A stretch of 64,000 nt of DNA, taken from positions 48,653 through 112,652 of the forward strand of contig NZ_JACHCQ010000023.1 of the NCBI RefSeq assembly GCF_014205835.1, read 5' to 3'. Positions 32,629 through 41,573 of this stretch are shown one piece after another. Source of the stretch: Pedobacter sp. AK013. GTDB taxonomy: Bacteria > Bacteroidota > Bacteroidia > Sphingobacteriales > Sphingobacteriaceae. Position numbers and translations under genes: made by a program. The notes beneath the pieces were generated by a model. The model ran no database searches. It had not been told where the DNA came from and saw only the letters and a list, made by a program, of their open reading frames with translations. Position 1 is the stretch's first letter. Every line of letters starts with the position of its first letter.

Positions 32629-34947
32629 ATGAAAAATTACATTAAAGCAGATGAGTGGAATATTATCGAAGAAGGCTTTGATCCACATTTAAATAAAATT
32701 TCGGAAAGTATTTTCAGTTTGGGTAATGGCCGTATGGGCCAGCGCGCTAATTTTGAAGAGACTTATACCGGAGAAACCCTACCGGGGAATTACGTTGCAG
32801 GTGTTTATTATCCAGATAAAACCCGTGTGGGATGGTGGAAAAACGGGTATCCCGAATATTTTGCAAAAGTATTAAATGCTGCAAACTGGGTAGGTATTGA
32901 AGTAAAGCTAGACGATGAAATTCTTGATTTAGCAACAGCGGAGGTAAGTGATTTTAAACGTGTGCTGAACATGCATGCCGGATATTTAGAGCGGACCTTT
33001 ACAGCGAAATTAAAAAGCGGTAAAACCTTAAAAGTTAAATCGACCCGTTTTTGCAGCATTGCCGATGATGAGGTTGGTGCCATCCGTTATAGTATTACAC
33101 CATTAAATTGCGATGGCAGATTAACATTAATACCTTTTATTGATGGCGATGTTAAAAATCAGGACAGCAACTACGACGAAAAATTCTGGGATAAAGTTTC
33201 AGATGAAATTACTGGAAATGAGGTTTATATTAAACTTAGGACAAAGAAAACAGAATTTGAAGTTTGTACAGGGAGTAATATTGCGCTGTATAAAAATGAG
33301 GAGAAATTAGATATCAGTCCGGATGCAGTTCGAAAAGAGAAATTTGTTGGACAAACTTTTTCTCTTGATCTAAAAGCAAATGAAGAGATTACGCTCGTTA
33401 AAATTGCCGCGAATTTATCCTCAGAAAATTACCCAAAAGAGTCACTTTTAAAAGAAACAAAATCGGTAATTGCTAAAGCATCTGCCAAGGGGTTTGATAC
33501 TTTGTTAAAAGAACAAGGCGAAGCATGGGCAACGAAATGGGAAGAAAGCGACATCGTTATTGAAGGTGATGTTTCGGCTCAACAAGCTATCCGATTTAAT
33601 ATCTTTCAGCTTTTTCAAACTTATACCGGTAAAGACGACCGATTAAACATTGGTCCGAAAGGTTTTACGGGCGAAAAATACGGTGGCTCAACCTATTGGG
33701 ATACTGAGGCCTATTGTGTGCCTTTTTACCTGGCAACAGCTCCACAGGAAGTAAGTAAAAACTTGTTGGTATATCGCCACAAACAATTGGGTAAAGCGAT
33801 TGAAAATGCAGCAAAATTAGGCTTTACAGCTGGTGCCGCACTGTACCCAATGGTAACGATGAACGGTGAAGAATGCCACAATGAGTGGGAAATTACCTTC
33901 GAAGAGATCCACCGCAATGGAGCCATTGCCTTTGCCATTTTTAATTATATCCGTTATACTGGCGATGAAAGTTATCTTTCTGATTTCGGTTTAGAAGTAT
34001 TGATCGGTATCGCCCGTTTCTGGAAACAGCGTGTTAACTGGAGCAACGATAAACAGCAATATGTAATGCTTGGCGTAACGGGGCCGAATGAATACGAAAA
34101 CAACGTAAACAACAATTGGTACACCAATATTCTGGCAACATGGTGTATGAAATATGCAACCGAAGCAGCCGAAATTGTAAAAATACAGCAACCTGAAAAA
34201 TACTATAGTTTGTTAAAAAACTTAAATTTCGATCAAAAGGAATTTGCTGATTGGGCCGATATCATCGAGAAAATGTATTATCCACAAGATGAAAAATTGG
34301 GTATTTTCTTACAACAGGATGGATATTTAGATAAAGAACAAACTTTAGTAAAAGATCTGCCTGCAAGCGAAAGACCAATTAACCAGAAATGGAGCTGGGA
34401 CAGGATTTTACGTTCGTGTTTTATTAAACAGGCCGATGTTTTACAGGGTTTATATTTCTTTGAAGAAAATTACGATCTGGATACATTAAAACGCAACTTC
34501 GATTTTTATGAGCCTCGTACTGTGCACGAAAGTTCATTGTCGCCTTGCGTACATAGTATTTTGGCCGCAAAATTAAACGACGAAGCCCGTGCTTACGAAT
34601 TTTATTTACGTACCGCCCGTTTAGACTTAGATGATTATAACAACGATACCGAAGATGGTTTGCACATCACTTCTATGGCCGGTACCTGGATGAGTGTGGT
34701 AGAAGGTTTTGCAGGCATGCGTGTACGCGATGGTAAACTGCAGTTTAATCCTTTCTTGCCAGGCAAATGGAAGTCTTTCTCGTTTACCGTCGGCTTCAGG
34801 GGAGCTACCTTAAAGGTTAATATTACCGAAAGCGGTATCAGTATTAAAAACAATGCAACCATTGATTTAGAAATCGGTATCAGAAATCAGGTCTATAAAT
34901 TGGGAGGAAATACCGAAATTGAAGTGAACAATGCAGCGTTCGTATGA
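32629..34947 (+). CDS. GH65 glycoside phosphorylase, probably maltose phosphorylase
   Basis: The ATG at 32629 gives 772 residues, the usual GH65 length. GNGRMGQRANFEE is the conserved N-terminal sandwich motif; VTGPNEYENNVNNNWYTN contains the catalytic acid Glu488; HESSLS (His633, Ser635, Ser636) and the QKW motif match the phosphate-binding residues of the family, favouring phosphorolysis over hydrolysis. There is no signal peptide, so it acts in the cytoplasm. With pgmB directly upstream it should split maltose into glucose and beta-glucose 1-phosphate. Kojibiose or trehalose specificity cannot be excluded from sequence alone. Confidence 0.92.
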   Translation: MKNYIKADEWNIIEEGFDPHLNKISESIFSLGNGRMGQRANFEETYTGETLPGNYVAGVYYPDKTRVGWWKNGYPEYFAKVLNAANWVGIEVKLDDEILDLATAEVSDFKRVLNMHAGYLERTFTAKLKSGKTLKVKSTRFCSIADDEVGAIRYSITPLNCDGRLTLIPFIDGDVKNQDSNYDEKFWDKVSDEITGNEVYIKLRTKKTEFEVCTGSNIALYKNEEKLDISPDAVRKEKFVGQTFSLDLKANEEITLVKIAANLSSENYPKESLLKETKSVIAKASAKGFDTLLKEQGEAWATKWEESDIVIEGDVSAQQAIRFNIFQLFQTYTGKDDRLNIGPKGFTGEKYGGSTYWDTEAYCVPFYLATAPQEVSKNLLVYRHKQLGKAIENAAKLGFTAGAALYPMVTMNGEECHNEWEITFEEIHRNGAIAFAIFNYIRYTGDESYLSDFGLEVLIGIARFWKQRVNWSNDKQQYVMLGVTGPNEYENNVNNNWYTNILATWCMKYATEAAEIVKIQQPEKYYSLLKNLNFDQKEFADWADIIEKMYYPQDEKLGIFLQQDGYLDKEQTLVKDLPASERPINQKWSWDRILRSCFIKQADVLQGLYFFEENYDLDTLKRNFDFYEPRTVHESSLSPCVHSILAAKLNDEARAYEFYLRTARLDLDDYNNDTEDGLHITSMAGTWMSVVEGFAGMRVRDGKLQFNPFLPGKWKSFSFTVGFRGATLKVNITESGISIKNNATIDLEIGIRNQVYKLGGNTEIEVNNAAFV

Positions 34948-36809
34948 GAAAGGTAGAGGGTTTAAAGGTTGAAGGTAGTGGGTTAAAATCTCAATCTTCC
35001 ATCATTGGAAAAAGCTTTTCGACTCTATTTTTGTCCCTCTTGGGAGGGGGCAGGGGGAAGACCTGCGTATTGTATGTTTTCTTTTTACTATTTTCACTGC
35101 CATCCTTTGCACAAAAACAGCGTACAAAAATGAACGATAAGCAGATCGTTATTTACCAGTTATTGCCCCGCTTATTTGGGAATAAAAATACAACTAATGC
35201 CCCTTACGGAACCATCGAGCAAAATGGTTCCGGTAAGTTTAACGATATTACCGAAAAAGCTTTAGATGGCATAAAAGAACTCCATGTAAACTATATTTGG
35301 TACACCGGAGCACTCGCCCATGCGAGCTTAACCGATTATTCTGCGTATGGAATTAAACCGGATGATGCTGATGTGGTAAAGGGTAGAGCAGGTTCGCCTT
35401 ATGCCATCCGCGATTATTACGATGTAGATCCAGATCTGGCTGTTGATGTTAAAAACAGAATGAAAGAGTTTGAAGCACTTGTGAAAAGAACACATGCTAA
35501 AAACTTAAAAGTGCTGATCGATTTTGTTCCCAATCATGTGGCCAGAAGCTACCATTCTTATGCAAAACCAAAAAATGCAATCGATTTTGGTGCCAAGGAT
35601 GATGTGAGCAAAGCTTTTAGTCCTAAAAACGATTTTTATTACATTCCAGGGCAACATTTTGTGGTTCCGGCTGGTGGACAAAAAACGCCACTTTCTACCA
35701 TTCAGGATGATCAGTTTAATGAAACCCCCGCTAAGGCTACAGGGAATAATGTTTTCTCAGCCTCTCCTAAATACGACGATTGGTACGAAACCATTAAGTT
35801 GAATTATGGCATAGATTATCAGAACGGTGAAAAGCAATATTTTGATCCCATTCCATCCGTTTGGCTAAAAATGCGTGATATTTTAACCTACTGGACTAAT
35901 AAGGGGGTAGATGGCTTTAGATGTGATATGGCCGAAATGGTGCCTATTGCTTTTTGGAACTGGGTAATTCCACAGGTTAAAAAAGTGAATCCTGATTTAA
36001 TTTTTATCGGAGAAGCCTACAACCCAAAAGTTTACAGTCAATATTTAGATGAAGGCAAGTTCGATTACCTCTATGATAAAGTTGGTTTATACGATGGACT
36101 TAAAAAACTGATCAGAAATGAGCCAACCGCAGATGTAGCAGCGATTAAACACGTGTGGCAGGTAGAGAGTGCGGGTTTTGGCAAACACATGTTGCGTTTT
36201 TTAGAAAACCATGATGAAGAACGGATTGCTTCTGCCGGCTTTGCAGGCAGGGCTGAACTGGCTTTACCAGCGATGGTTGTTTCAGCAACATTGGGCTCAG
36301 GTCCGGTAATGCTTTATTTTGGTCAGGAAGTTGGCGAGCCAGGAAAAGGACAGGAAGGTTTTGGTGGAGATGATAACCGGACAACCATCTTCGATTATTG
36401 GGGTGTTCCAAAACACCAGAAATGGATGAATAACGGGGCTTTTGATGGCGGAAAGTTAAATGATGATCAGCTAAAACTTAGAACATTTTATAAACAATTA
36501 TTAAAAGTTACCTCAACCAGCGATGCCGTAATGAACGGTGAGATTTATGAGGTGCCAGCTACAGGTAATATGAATAACCGTATGTATGCTTTTATCCGTT
36601 ATTCGGGCAAACAGCGTTTATTGGTATTGGCCAATTTTGATCGGACACAAACCTTAATCGCCAATATCGAAATCCCCGATCAGATTTTAAAAGTTAAACA
36701 TTCATCTCCGGTTACAGATCTGTTAACAGACAGAAAATTAAATATCCCGGCAGAAACAAGTATACCTGTAACAATTGCGCCGGTAAGTGCACAGGTGATA
36801 GCGTTTTAA
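34944..36809 (+). CDS. GH13 alpha-amylase family enzyme, secreted
   Basis: The 621-residue frame starts with an ATG overlapping the GH65 stop by four bases. GH13 regions are intact: DFVPNH, GFRCDMAEM (Asp nucleophile), IGEAYN (Glu) and FLENHDEERIA (Asp), followed by a C-terminal sandwich. The export signal is VLYVFFLLFSLPSFAQ at about residues 43-58, preceded by some 40 residues translated from a dispersed repeat. A TTG at 35070 would start right at the signal. Location is likely periplasmic; it would trim maltooligosaccharides beside the SusA-like enzyme. Confidence 0.88.
   Translation: MRKVEGLKVEGSGLKSQSSIIGKSFSTLFLSLLGGGRGKTCVLYVFFLLFSLPSFAQKQRTKMNDKQIVIYQLLPRLFGNKNTTNAPYGTIEQNGSGKFNDITEKALDGIKELHVNYIWYTGALAHASLTDYSAYGIKPDDADVVKGRAGSPYAIRDYYDVDPDLAVDVKNRMKEFEALVKRTHAKNLKVLIDFVPNHVARSYHSYAKPKNAIDFGAKDDVSKAFSPKNDFYYIPGQHFVVPAGGQKTPLSTIQDDQFNETPAKATGNNVFSASPKYDDWYETIKLNYGIDYQNGEKQYFDPIPSVWLKMRDILTYWTNKGVDGFRCDMAEMVPIAFWNWVIPQVKKVNPDLIFIGEAYNPKVYSQYLDEGKFDYLYDKVGLYDGLKKLIRNEPTADVAAIKHVWQVESAGFGKHMLRFLENHDEERIASAGFAGRAELALPAMVVSATLGSGPVMLYFGQEVGEPGKGQEGFGGDDNRTTIFDYWGVPKHQKWMNNGAFDGGKLNDDQLKLRTFYKQLLKVTSTSDAVMNGEIYEVPATGNMNNRMYAFIRYSGKQRLLVLANFDRTQTLIANIEIPDQILKVKHSSPVTDLLTDRKLNIPAETSIPVTIAPVSAQVIAF
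34948..35060 (+). repeat. Dispersed repeat read through as the N-terminus of the GH13 gene
   Basis: AAGGTAGAGGGTTTAAAGG and TGAAGGTAGTGGG resemble the intergenic repeat at 62440-62465 (GGTGGAAGGTAGAGGGTTG). TTGGGAGGGGGCAGGGGG at 35040-35058 is unusually G-rich for this genome. Confidence 0.55.
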
Positions 36810-36912
36810 CCACTAGCGGTGCGTCAAGCGTCGTGCGGTTAGCGATTGAACATAATATAGTAATCAAAATATATCGCCTTGCGCCTTGCGCTAAGCGCTT
36901 AAACAAAAAAAA
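36810..36912 (+). repeat. Repeat-like gap before the MFS gene
   Basis: The gap contains TAGCGGTGCGTCAAGCG and iterated GCGCCTTGCGCTAAGCGC-type words unlike the AT-rich surroundings. No gene or terminator was recognised. Confidence 0.45.
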
Positions 36913-38289
36913 ATGAGCTTAAAAACATTATTCGAGAACCCGAAATTAACACTCGTACAGATTATCAACATGAGTGTTGGTTTTTTTGGTATCCAGTTCG
37001 GTTGGGATTTACAGCGCGCAAACATGGGCCGCATTTACGAAAACCTTGGTGCCAATCCAGATCAGGTTCCATTATTGTTTTTAGCAGCTCCCTTAACGGG
37101 TTTATTGGTACAGCCAATTATTGGTTATCTCAGCGATCGTACCTGGCACCCAAAATGGGGTAGAAGAAGGCCTTATTTTATGATTGGCGCCTTGGTGAGT
37201 AGTATAGCGCTAATTTTTATGCCACATAGTAGCGCCTTATGGATGGCGGCGGGTTTGCTTTGGATCCTGGATGTTTTTGGAAATATTGCCATGGAACCTT
37301 TCCGCGCTTTTGTTACCGATAAATTGCCCGATAGCCAGGTTAACCGGGGGTTTATTATGCAGAGTATGATGATTGGTTTAGGCGGTAGTGTGGCCTCGGC
37401 CTTACCGTGGATTATGAACAATGTATTCCATTTAACCAACACCGCAGAACAAGGAAGTATTCCAGAAAACGTAAAGTTTTCTTTTTATATAGGGGCTTTT
37501 TTCTTCTTCGCCGCTGTATTATGGACGGTACTTACCACTAAAGAATACCCACCTCAGGATGTAGATTTTAAAGAAAAAGTAAAAGAAAGCAATAAAGGTT
37601 TTGGTGGTGGTGCAAGGGAAATTTTTTCTGCCCTGAGGAATATGCCTAAAAGAATGCAGATTGTTTCTTTGGTTCAGTTTTTTACCTGGCCAGGTTTGTT
37701 TTTAATGTGGTTCTATTATACTACGGCTGTTGCTGTTAATGTTTTTGGTGGTAAAGATGCTGCTGATCCGGTTTATGCACAAGGCGCAGATTTTGGTAGT
37801 TTAACACTCGCTTATTACAGCGTAATTACTTTTCTATTTGCATTGGTGTTACCAAAAATTGCCGATGCATTGGGACGCAAAACCACACATGCCCTTTGTT
37901 TAATCTGTGGGGCCATCGGTTTAATCAGCGTAGCTTGGGTACATGATAAAAATATGCTGTATTTGTGTATGACAGGTGTGGGGATTGCCTGGGCCAGTAT
38001 TCTTTCTATGCCATACGCCATGTTGAGCGGATCTTTACCCAAAGATAAAATCGGTATCTACATGGGCATCTTCAACTTTTTTATTGTATTGCCAGAGATT
38101 ATTGCCTCCTTAGGTTTTGGTTGGTTAATGCGTAATGTACTCCATAACGATAGGCTTTTGGCAGTTCAACTGGGCGGTGGTTTAATGATTTTAGCTGCTG
38201 TAATCTGTTATGTATTTATCCGCGAACCAAAGAAAACAGACGAAATCTTGGCTTCAAAGCTTGGAGTAGAAGAAAATAGATCTGTATAA
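36913..38289 (+). CDS. MFS sugar transporter (GPH/SLC45-like), probable maltose importer
   Basis: A 458-residue, 12-helix membrane protein. The opening NMSVGFFGIQFGWDLQRANMG and the first-loop motif GYLSDRTWHPKWGRRRPY are typical of the SLC45/sucrose-maltose symporter group; the second half repeats the motif as LPKIADALGRKTTH. It should carry maltose or short maltodextrins from periplasm to cytoplasm for the GH65 phosphorylase. The position inside the alpha-glucan cluster supports this substrate. Its start is preceded by an A-rich stretch (36901-36912). Confidence 0.9.
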   Translation: MSLKTLFENPKLTLVQIINMSVGFFGIQFGWDLQRANMGRIYENLGANPDQVPLLFLAAPLTGLLVQPIIGYLSDRTWHPKWGRRRPYFMIGALVSSIALIFMPHSSALWMAAGLLWILDVFGNIAMEPFRAFVTDKLPDSQVNRGFIMQSMMIGLGGSVASALPWIMNNVFHLTNTAEQGSIPENVKFSFYIGAFFFFAAVLWTVLTTKEYPPQDVDFKEKVKESNKGFGGGAREIFSALRNMPKRMQIVSLVQFFTWPGLFLMWFYYTTAVAVNVFGGKDAADPVYAQGADFGSLTLAYYSVITFLFALVLPKIADALGRKTTHALCLICGAIGLISVAWVHDKNMLYLCMTGVGIAWASILSMPYAMLSGSLPKDKIGIYMGIFNFFIVLPEIIASLGFGWLMRNVLHNDRLLAVQLGGGLMILAAVICYVFIREPKKTDEILASKLGVEENRSV

Positions 38290-38433
38290 ACTATTTCTTG
38301 GTCTGTGTTCCTTGGTCTGTGTCCCCACAGACCAATACGATATAAATAGGTCAATATAAGATCTCAATGGCCTGTGTCGTCACAGTTCATTAACGATATT
38401 ATTGACGTGAATTAATAAAAAAACTCTAACCAA
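38290..38433. repeat. Short-hairpin repeats between the MFS and GH13 lipoprotein genes
   Basis: TTGGTCTGTG (38312-38321), loop TCCC, CACAGACCAA (38326-38335) is a perfect 10-bp hairpin. A smaller relative, CTGTG-TCGT-CACAG, lies near 38374-38387. The same type occurs near 19993-20048. None has a T tract, so they are not typical terminators. Confidence 0.7.
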
Positions 38434-40317
38434 ATGAAAAAAATTATCTACCTACTGCTATTGGTAACAGCGTTTAATACTGCCTGCAAAAAAGCATTAA
38501 CAGACGCTGGCTTAGAACCAACGCCAACAAACCAAACAGCAGCCTTACCTGCGGGAGCTAAAGATGGTGTGGTATTTATCAACAACGGAACATCGGCTAT
38601 TGTAAGCTTGTATGCACCCAATAAAAAATCAGTCGCGTTGATTGGTGAATTTAACGATTGGTCTACGACTACTTTACCCATGAAAAATACACCTGATGGA
38701 AATTATTGGTGGGTTCAGGTAGATAATTTAAATCCGACTACTGAATATGCCTATCAGTTTTATGTAGATGGAAACCTAAAGGTTGCGGATCCTTATTGCG
38801 AGAAAGTACTCGATCCTGATAACGATAAATACATTACTGCAGCAACGTACCCAAATTTAAAAGTCTATCCAACAGGTAAAACAACAGGAATTGTAAGTGT
38901 AATGCAGGCTAATCAGCAACTTTATACTTGGAAAAATGCCAGCTTTACCCGTCCAGCTAAAGATAACCTCGTAATTTACGAATTGCTCATCCGCGATTTT
39001 ACCGCCGATCATAATTATGCATCAACTTTGGCCAAACTCGATTATTTAACGGGTTTGGGCATAAATGCAATTGAGTTAATGCCGGTAAATGAATTTGAAG
39101 GGAATTTAAGCTGGGGTTACAATCCATCATTTTATTTTGCGCCCGATAAATATTACGGTACCAAAACGGCTTTACAAAATTTTATCGATGAATGCCATGG
39201 CAGGGGTATTGCTGTGATTTTGGATATGGTTTTGAACCATTCTTTCGGACAATCGCCTATGGTACAATTGTATTTCGATGGTTCAAAACCTACTGCAAAT
39301 AGCCCTTGGTTTAATGTTGATGCCAAACATCCTTTTAATGTGGGGTATGATTTTAACCATGAAAGCCAAGCCACCAAAAAATTCTCGAAAGATGTAATGA
39401 AATTTTGGATGCAACAATATAAAATTGATGGCTTCCGTTTCGATCTTTCGAAAGGTTTTACCCAAAAAGCATCAACCGATGATGCGCAGTTCAGGTTATA
39501 CGATGCTGGCCGTATCGCCATCTGGAAAGACTATAATGGTTACATCAAAAGTTTAGATCCCAATTTTTATGTGATTTTAGAACATTTTACCGAAGAATCG
39601 GAAGAAAAGGTACTGGCAGACGATGGTATGATGCTTTGGAATAACCTGAACCGCGATATGAACGAGGCCACAATGGGCTGGTTGGGTGGATCTAATTTTC
39701 AATGGGGGTTTTATGCCAATCATGGTTTTACCAAATCTGATGGCCTGGTTACCTACGGCGAAAGTCATGATGAGGAGCGTTTGAACTATAAAAATATTAC
39801 CTATGGAAATGCTTCAGGAAATTATACGATAATTGGGAATTTGGCCACCTCATTAAAAAGAGAAGAACTAGCAGCTGCCTTTCTGTTCAGCATTCCCGGA
39901 CCAAAAATGATTTGGCAGTTTGGAGAACTGGGTTACGATATCAGCATCGATTTTAATGGAAGAACAGGTGAAAAACCGATTAAATGGGATTATTACACAG
40001 ATGCGAACCGTAAAGCTTTGTACGATGCCTATGCTAAATTTATCAGGTTAAAAAAGAATAACAGCATTTTTAATTCAACAAACTCAAGTTATAACCTGGT
40101 TGGTGGAATCAAATATATCAAGTTAACCGAAGTGGCAAATACAGTTGTTGTGCTTGGTAATTTTGATGTAGTGAGCCAAGTCGCTAATATAGATTTCGGT
40201 TCATCAGGTACCTGGATTGATGCTGATGGAAGTAGTATTAACTTGTTATCAAATAGCTATAATAAAACTTTAGCACCGGGAGAATATCACATTTTTAGTA
40301 AAACAGCTTTAAAATAG
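38434..40317 (+). CDS. GH13 alpha-amylase family lipoprotein with N-terminal CBM48-like domain (SusG-like role)
   Basis: A 627-residue lipoprotein (Cys18, FNTAC followed by KK). Residues about 45-135 form a CBM48/E-set module (VALIGEFNDWSTTTLPM, YAYQFYVDG). The barrel carries DMVLNH, GFRFDLSKG (Asp nucleophile), VILEHFTEE (Glu) and YGESHDEER (Asp). The overall style recalls branching-enzyme-like GH13 proteins, but a lipid anchor suggests it degrades glucans at the outer membrane, filling the place of SusG. It is the last gene of the alpha-glucan cluster. Confidence 0.9.
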   Translation: MKKIIYLLLLVTAFNTACKKALTDAGLEPTPTNQTAALPAGAKDGVVFINNGTSAIVSLYAPNKKSVALIGEFNDWSTTTLPMKNTPDGNYWWVQVDNLNPTTEYAYQFYVDGNLKVADPYCEKVLDPDNDKYITAATYPNLKVYPTGKTTGIVSVMQANQQLYTWKNASFTRPAKDNLVIYELLIRDFTADHNYASTLAKLDYLTGLGINAIELMPVNEFEGNLSWGYNPSFYFAPDKYYGTKTALQNFIDECHGRGIAVILDMVLNHSFGQSPMVQLYFDGSKPTANSPWFNVDAKHPFNVGYDFNHESQATKKFSKDVMKFWMQQYKIDGFRFDLSKGFTQKASTDDAQFRLYDAGRIAIWKDYNGYIKSLDPNFYVILEHFTEESEEKVLADDGMMLWNNLNRDMNEATMGWLGGSNFQWGFYANHGFTKSDGLVTYGESHDEERLNYKNITYGNASGNYTIIGNLATSLKREELAAAFLFSIPGPKMIWQFGELGYDISIDFNGRTGEKPIKWDYYTDANRKALYDAYAKFIRLKKNNSIFNSTNSSYNLVGGIKYIKLTEVANTVVVLGNFDVVSQVANIDFGSSGTWIDADGSSINLLSNSYNKTLAPGEYHIFSKTALK

Positions 40318-40428
40318 AATTCAAACCTATTGTTTTTTTAAGCCTGACCGGTTTTTTGCAATGATCAAAATCTGCAGATAATAATCTTGTTGTTTTTAGT
40401 TAATATTGTGATAACAACTAACAATTTA

Positions 40429-40983
40429 ATGGAGAACAAATTAGCGCATCACTTATTATGGGAACGATTACGGATTGGCGATAAAGATGCATTTTTTGAT
40501 CTCTATACGGCACTTTATTATCCACTTGTAAATTTCGGGATCAGAGTTTGTGCCGATGCGGATACCGCTAGCGAAGCTACAGATCTTGTTTTTACCACCA
40601 TTTGGGAAAAACATGAAAGCTTAACCCGTGTTGATCATGTTGAAGCCTACCTGCGTACCTTTCTTAAACGCAAACTGCTCAGAATATTAGAAAGAAAGCG
40701 TAAAATTAACGATGCGCTTTTTAATGCCGGGGCCGATGGCGATTGGATGGAAATGAGTTATGAAGAGTTTATTGTCAAGGTGCAAAGCGACGAACTGGTG
40801 CAGCATCAGCTCAAAAATGCATTGGAAAAACTCACCTTTAAGCAAAAACAGCTGATCCATTTAAAATTTTTTGAAGGTTTAAGTTATGAGCAGATTGCCG
40901 AACAAAGTAACCAGACTATAAAAACAGCCTATAATACCATTTACGATGCGCTTAAAATTCTGAGAAAAGAATTTAATACATAA
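40429..40983 (+). CDS. ECF-type RNA polymerase sigma-70 factor
   Basis: The ATG at 40429 gives 184 residues; the frame runs back to 40387 through an unlikely hydrophobic stretch. Region sigma-2 covers about residues 20-90 (DAFFDLYTALYYPLVNFGIR, DLVFTTIWEKHESL) and sigma-4 about 125-180 (LEKLTFKQKQLIHLKFFEGLSYEQIAEQSNQTIKTAYN). With the FecR gene and the STN-containing SusC downstream it forms the usual Bacteroidota trans-envelope signalling set: ligand at the receptor releases sigma through the anti-sigma factor to induce the receptor operon. Confidence 0.93.
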   Translation: MENKLAHHLLWERLRIGDKDAFFDLYTALYYPLVNFGIRVCADADTASEATDLVFTTIWEKHESLTRVDHVEAYLRTFLKRKLLRILERKRKINDALFNAGADGDWMEMSYEEFIVKVQSDELVQHQLKNALEKLTFKQKQLIHLKFFEGLSYEQIAEQSNQTIKTAYNTIYDALKILRKEFNT

Positions 40984-41573
40984 AATCATTTACGAAGTTA
41001 GTGGGGGCTGTAAGGGAAACTTCGTAAATCTTAAGCATCTGGTAGGTTTAATAGTTAGTTTTTCTATGTTTTGAAAACGAACATTCCAGTCTCCGTATGT
41101 ACTGTAGCCCCGTTATGCACTTCAATCTTTTTATTGCAATTTATCGATGCCAGCAATAAGTATAGTTTAATGCTGTTTTAAGCAATAAAAAGGATTTCCG
41201 TTACTACCGGGTTTAGGGAATTAGGGGGGGGGCTTGGCGGTTTACTGTCCTGCACCCTGCAACCTCTAATAGTAAAACAGCCTGAGCCACCTAAACCTGA
41301 CAGGAGCGGGCACCGAACGCAGAGAGGTAAAGCGGATGGCAGGGCTGATACTTACCGAAAAGCTTCTGTAATTGCTTTTCGAAAAATAACAGGATATTTA
41401 TTAATACAGCCAAACTTAACGCCTTTTAGACTTCGGAAGATGTATTTCTGCAAATTAAATTTCCTTATTCTGATGCTGTTCAGGGCATATATTCGGTCAC
41501 ATTAAAAAAAAGTTAAAATTTTCTTAGGAAAAAGTAAAGCTTTTGGGCACTGATATATAAAAGGCAAATTATA
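40984..41573. repeat. 590-bp gene-free gap with repeat remnants between sigma and anti-sigma genes
   Basis: No credible gene. It contains a run of nine G (41224-41232), a segment near 41270-41340 (CCTGACAGGAGCGGGCACCG, AAGCGGATGGCAGGGCTGA) whose complement opens AGCCCTG like the dispersed repeats at 20055 and 52918, and a perfect 8-bp hairpin CGAAAAGC / GCTTTTCG at 41356-41381. Sigma and FecR genes are normally adjacent in such loci, so an insertion is likely. Confidence 0.55.

Noticed and set aside
41356..41381. CGAAAAGC/GCTTTTCG hairpin considered as a terminator
   Set aside because: It is followed by A rather than T on the plus strand and lies far from the sigma gene's stop; kept only as part of the gap description.
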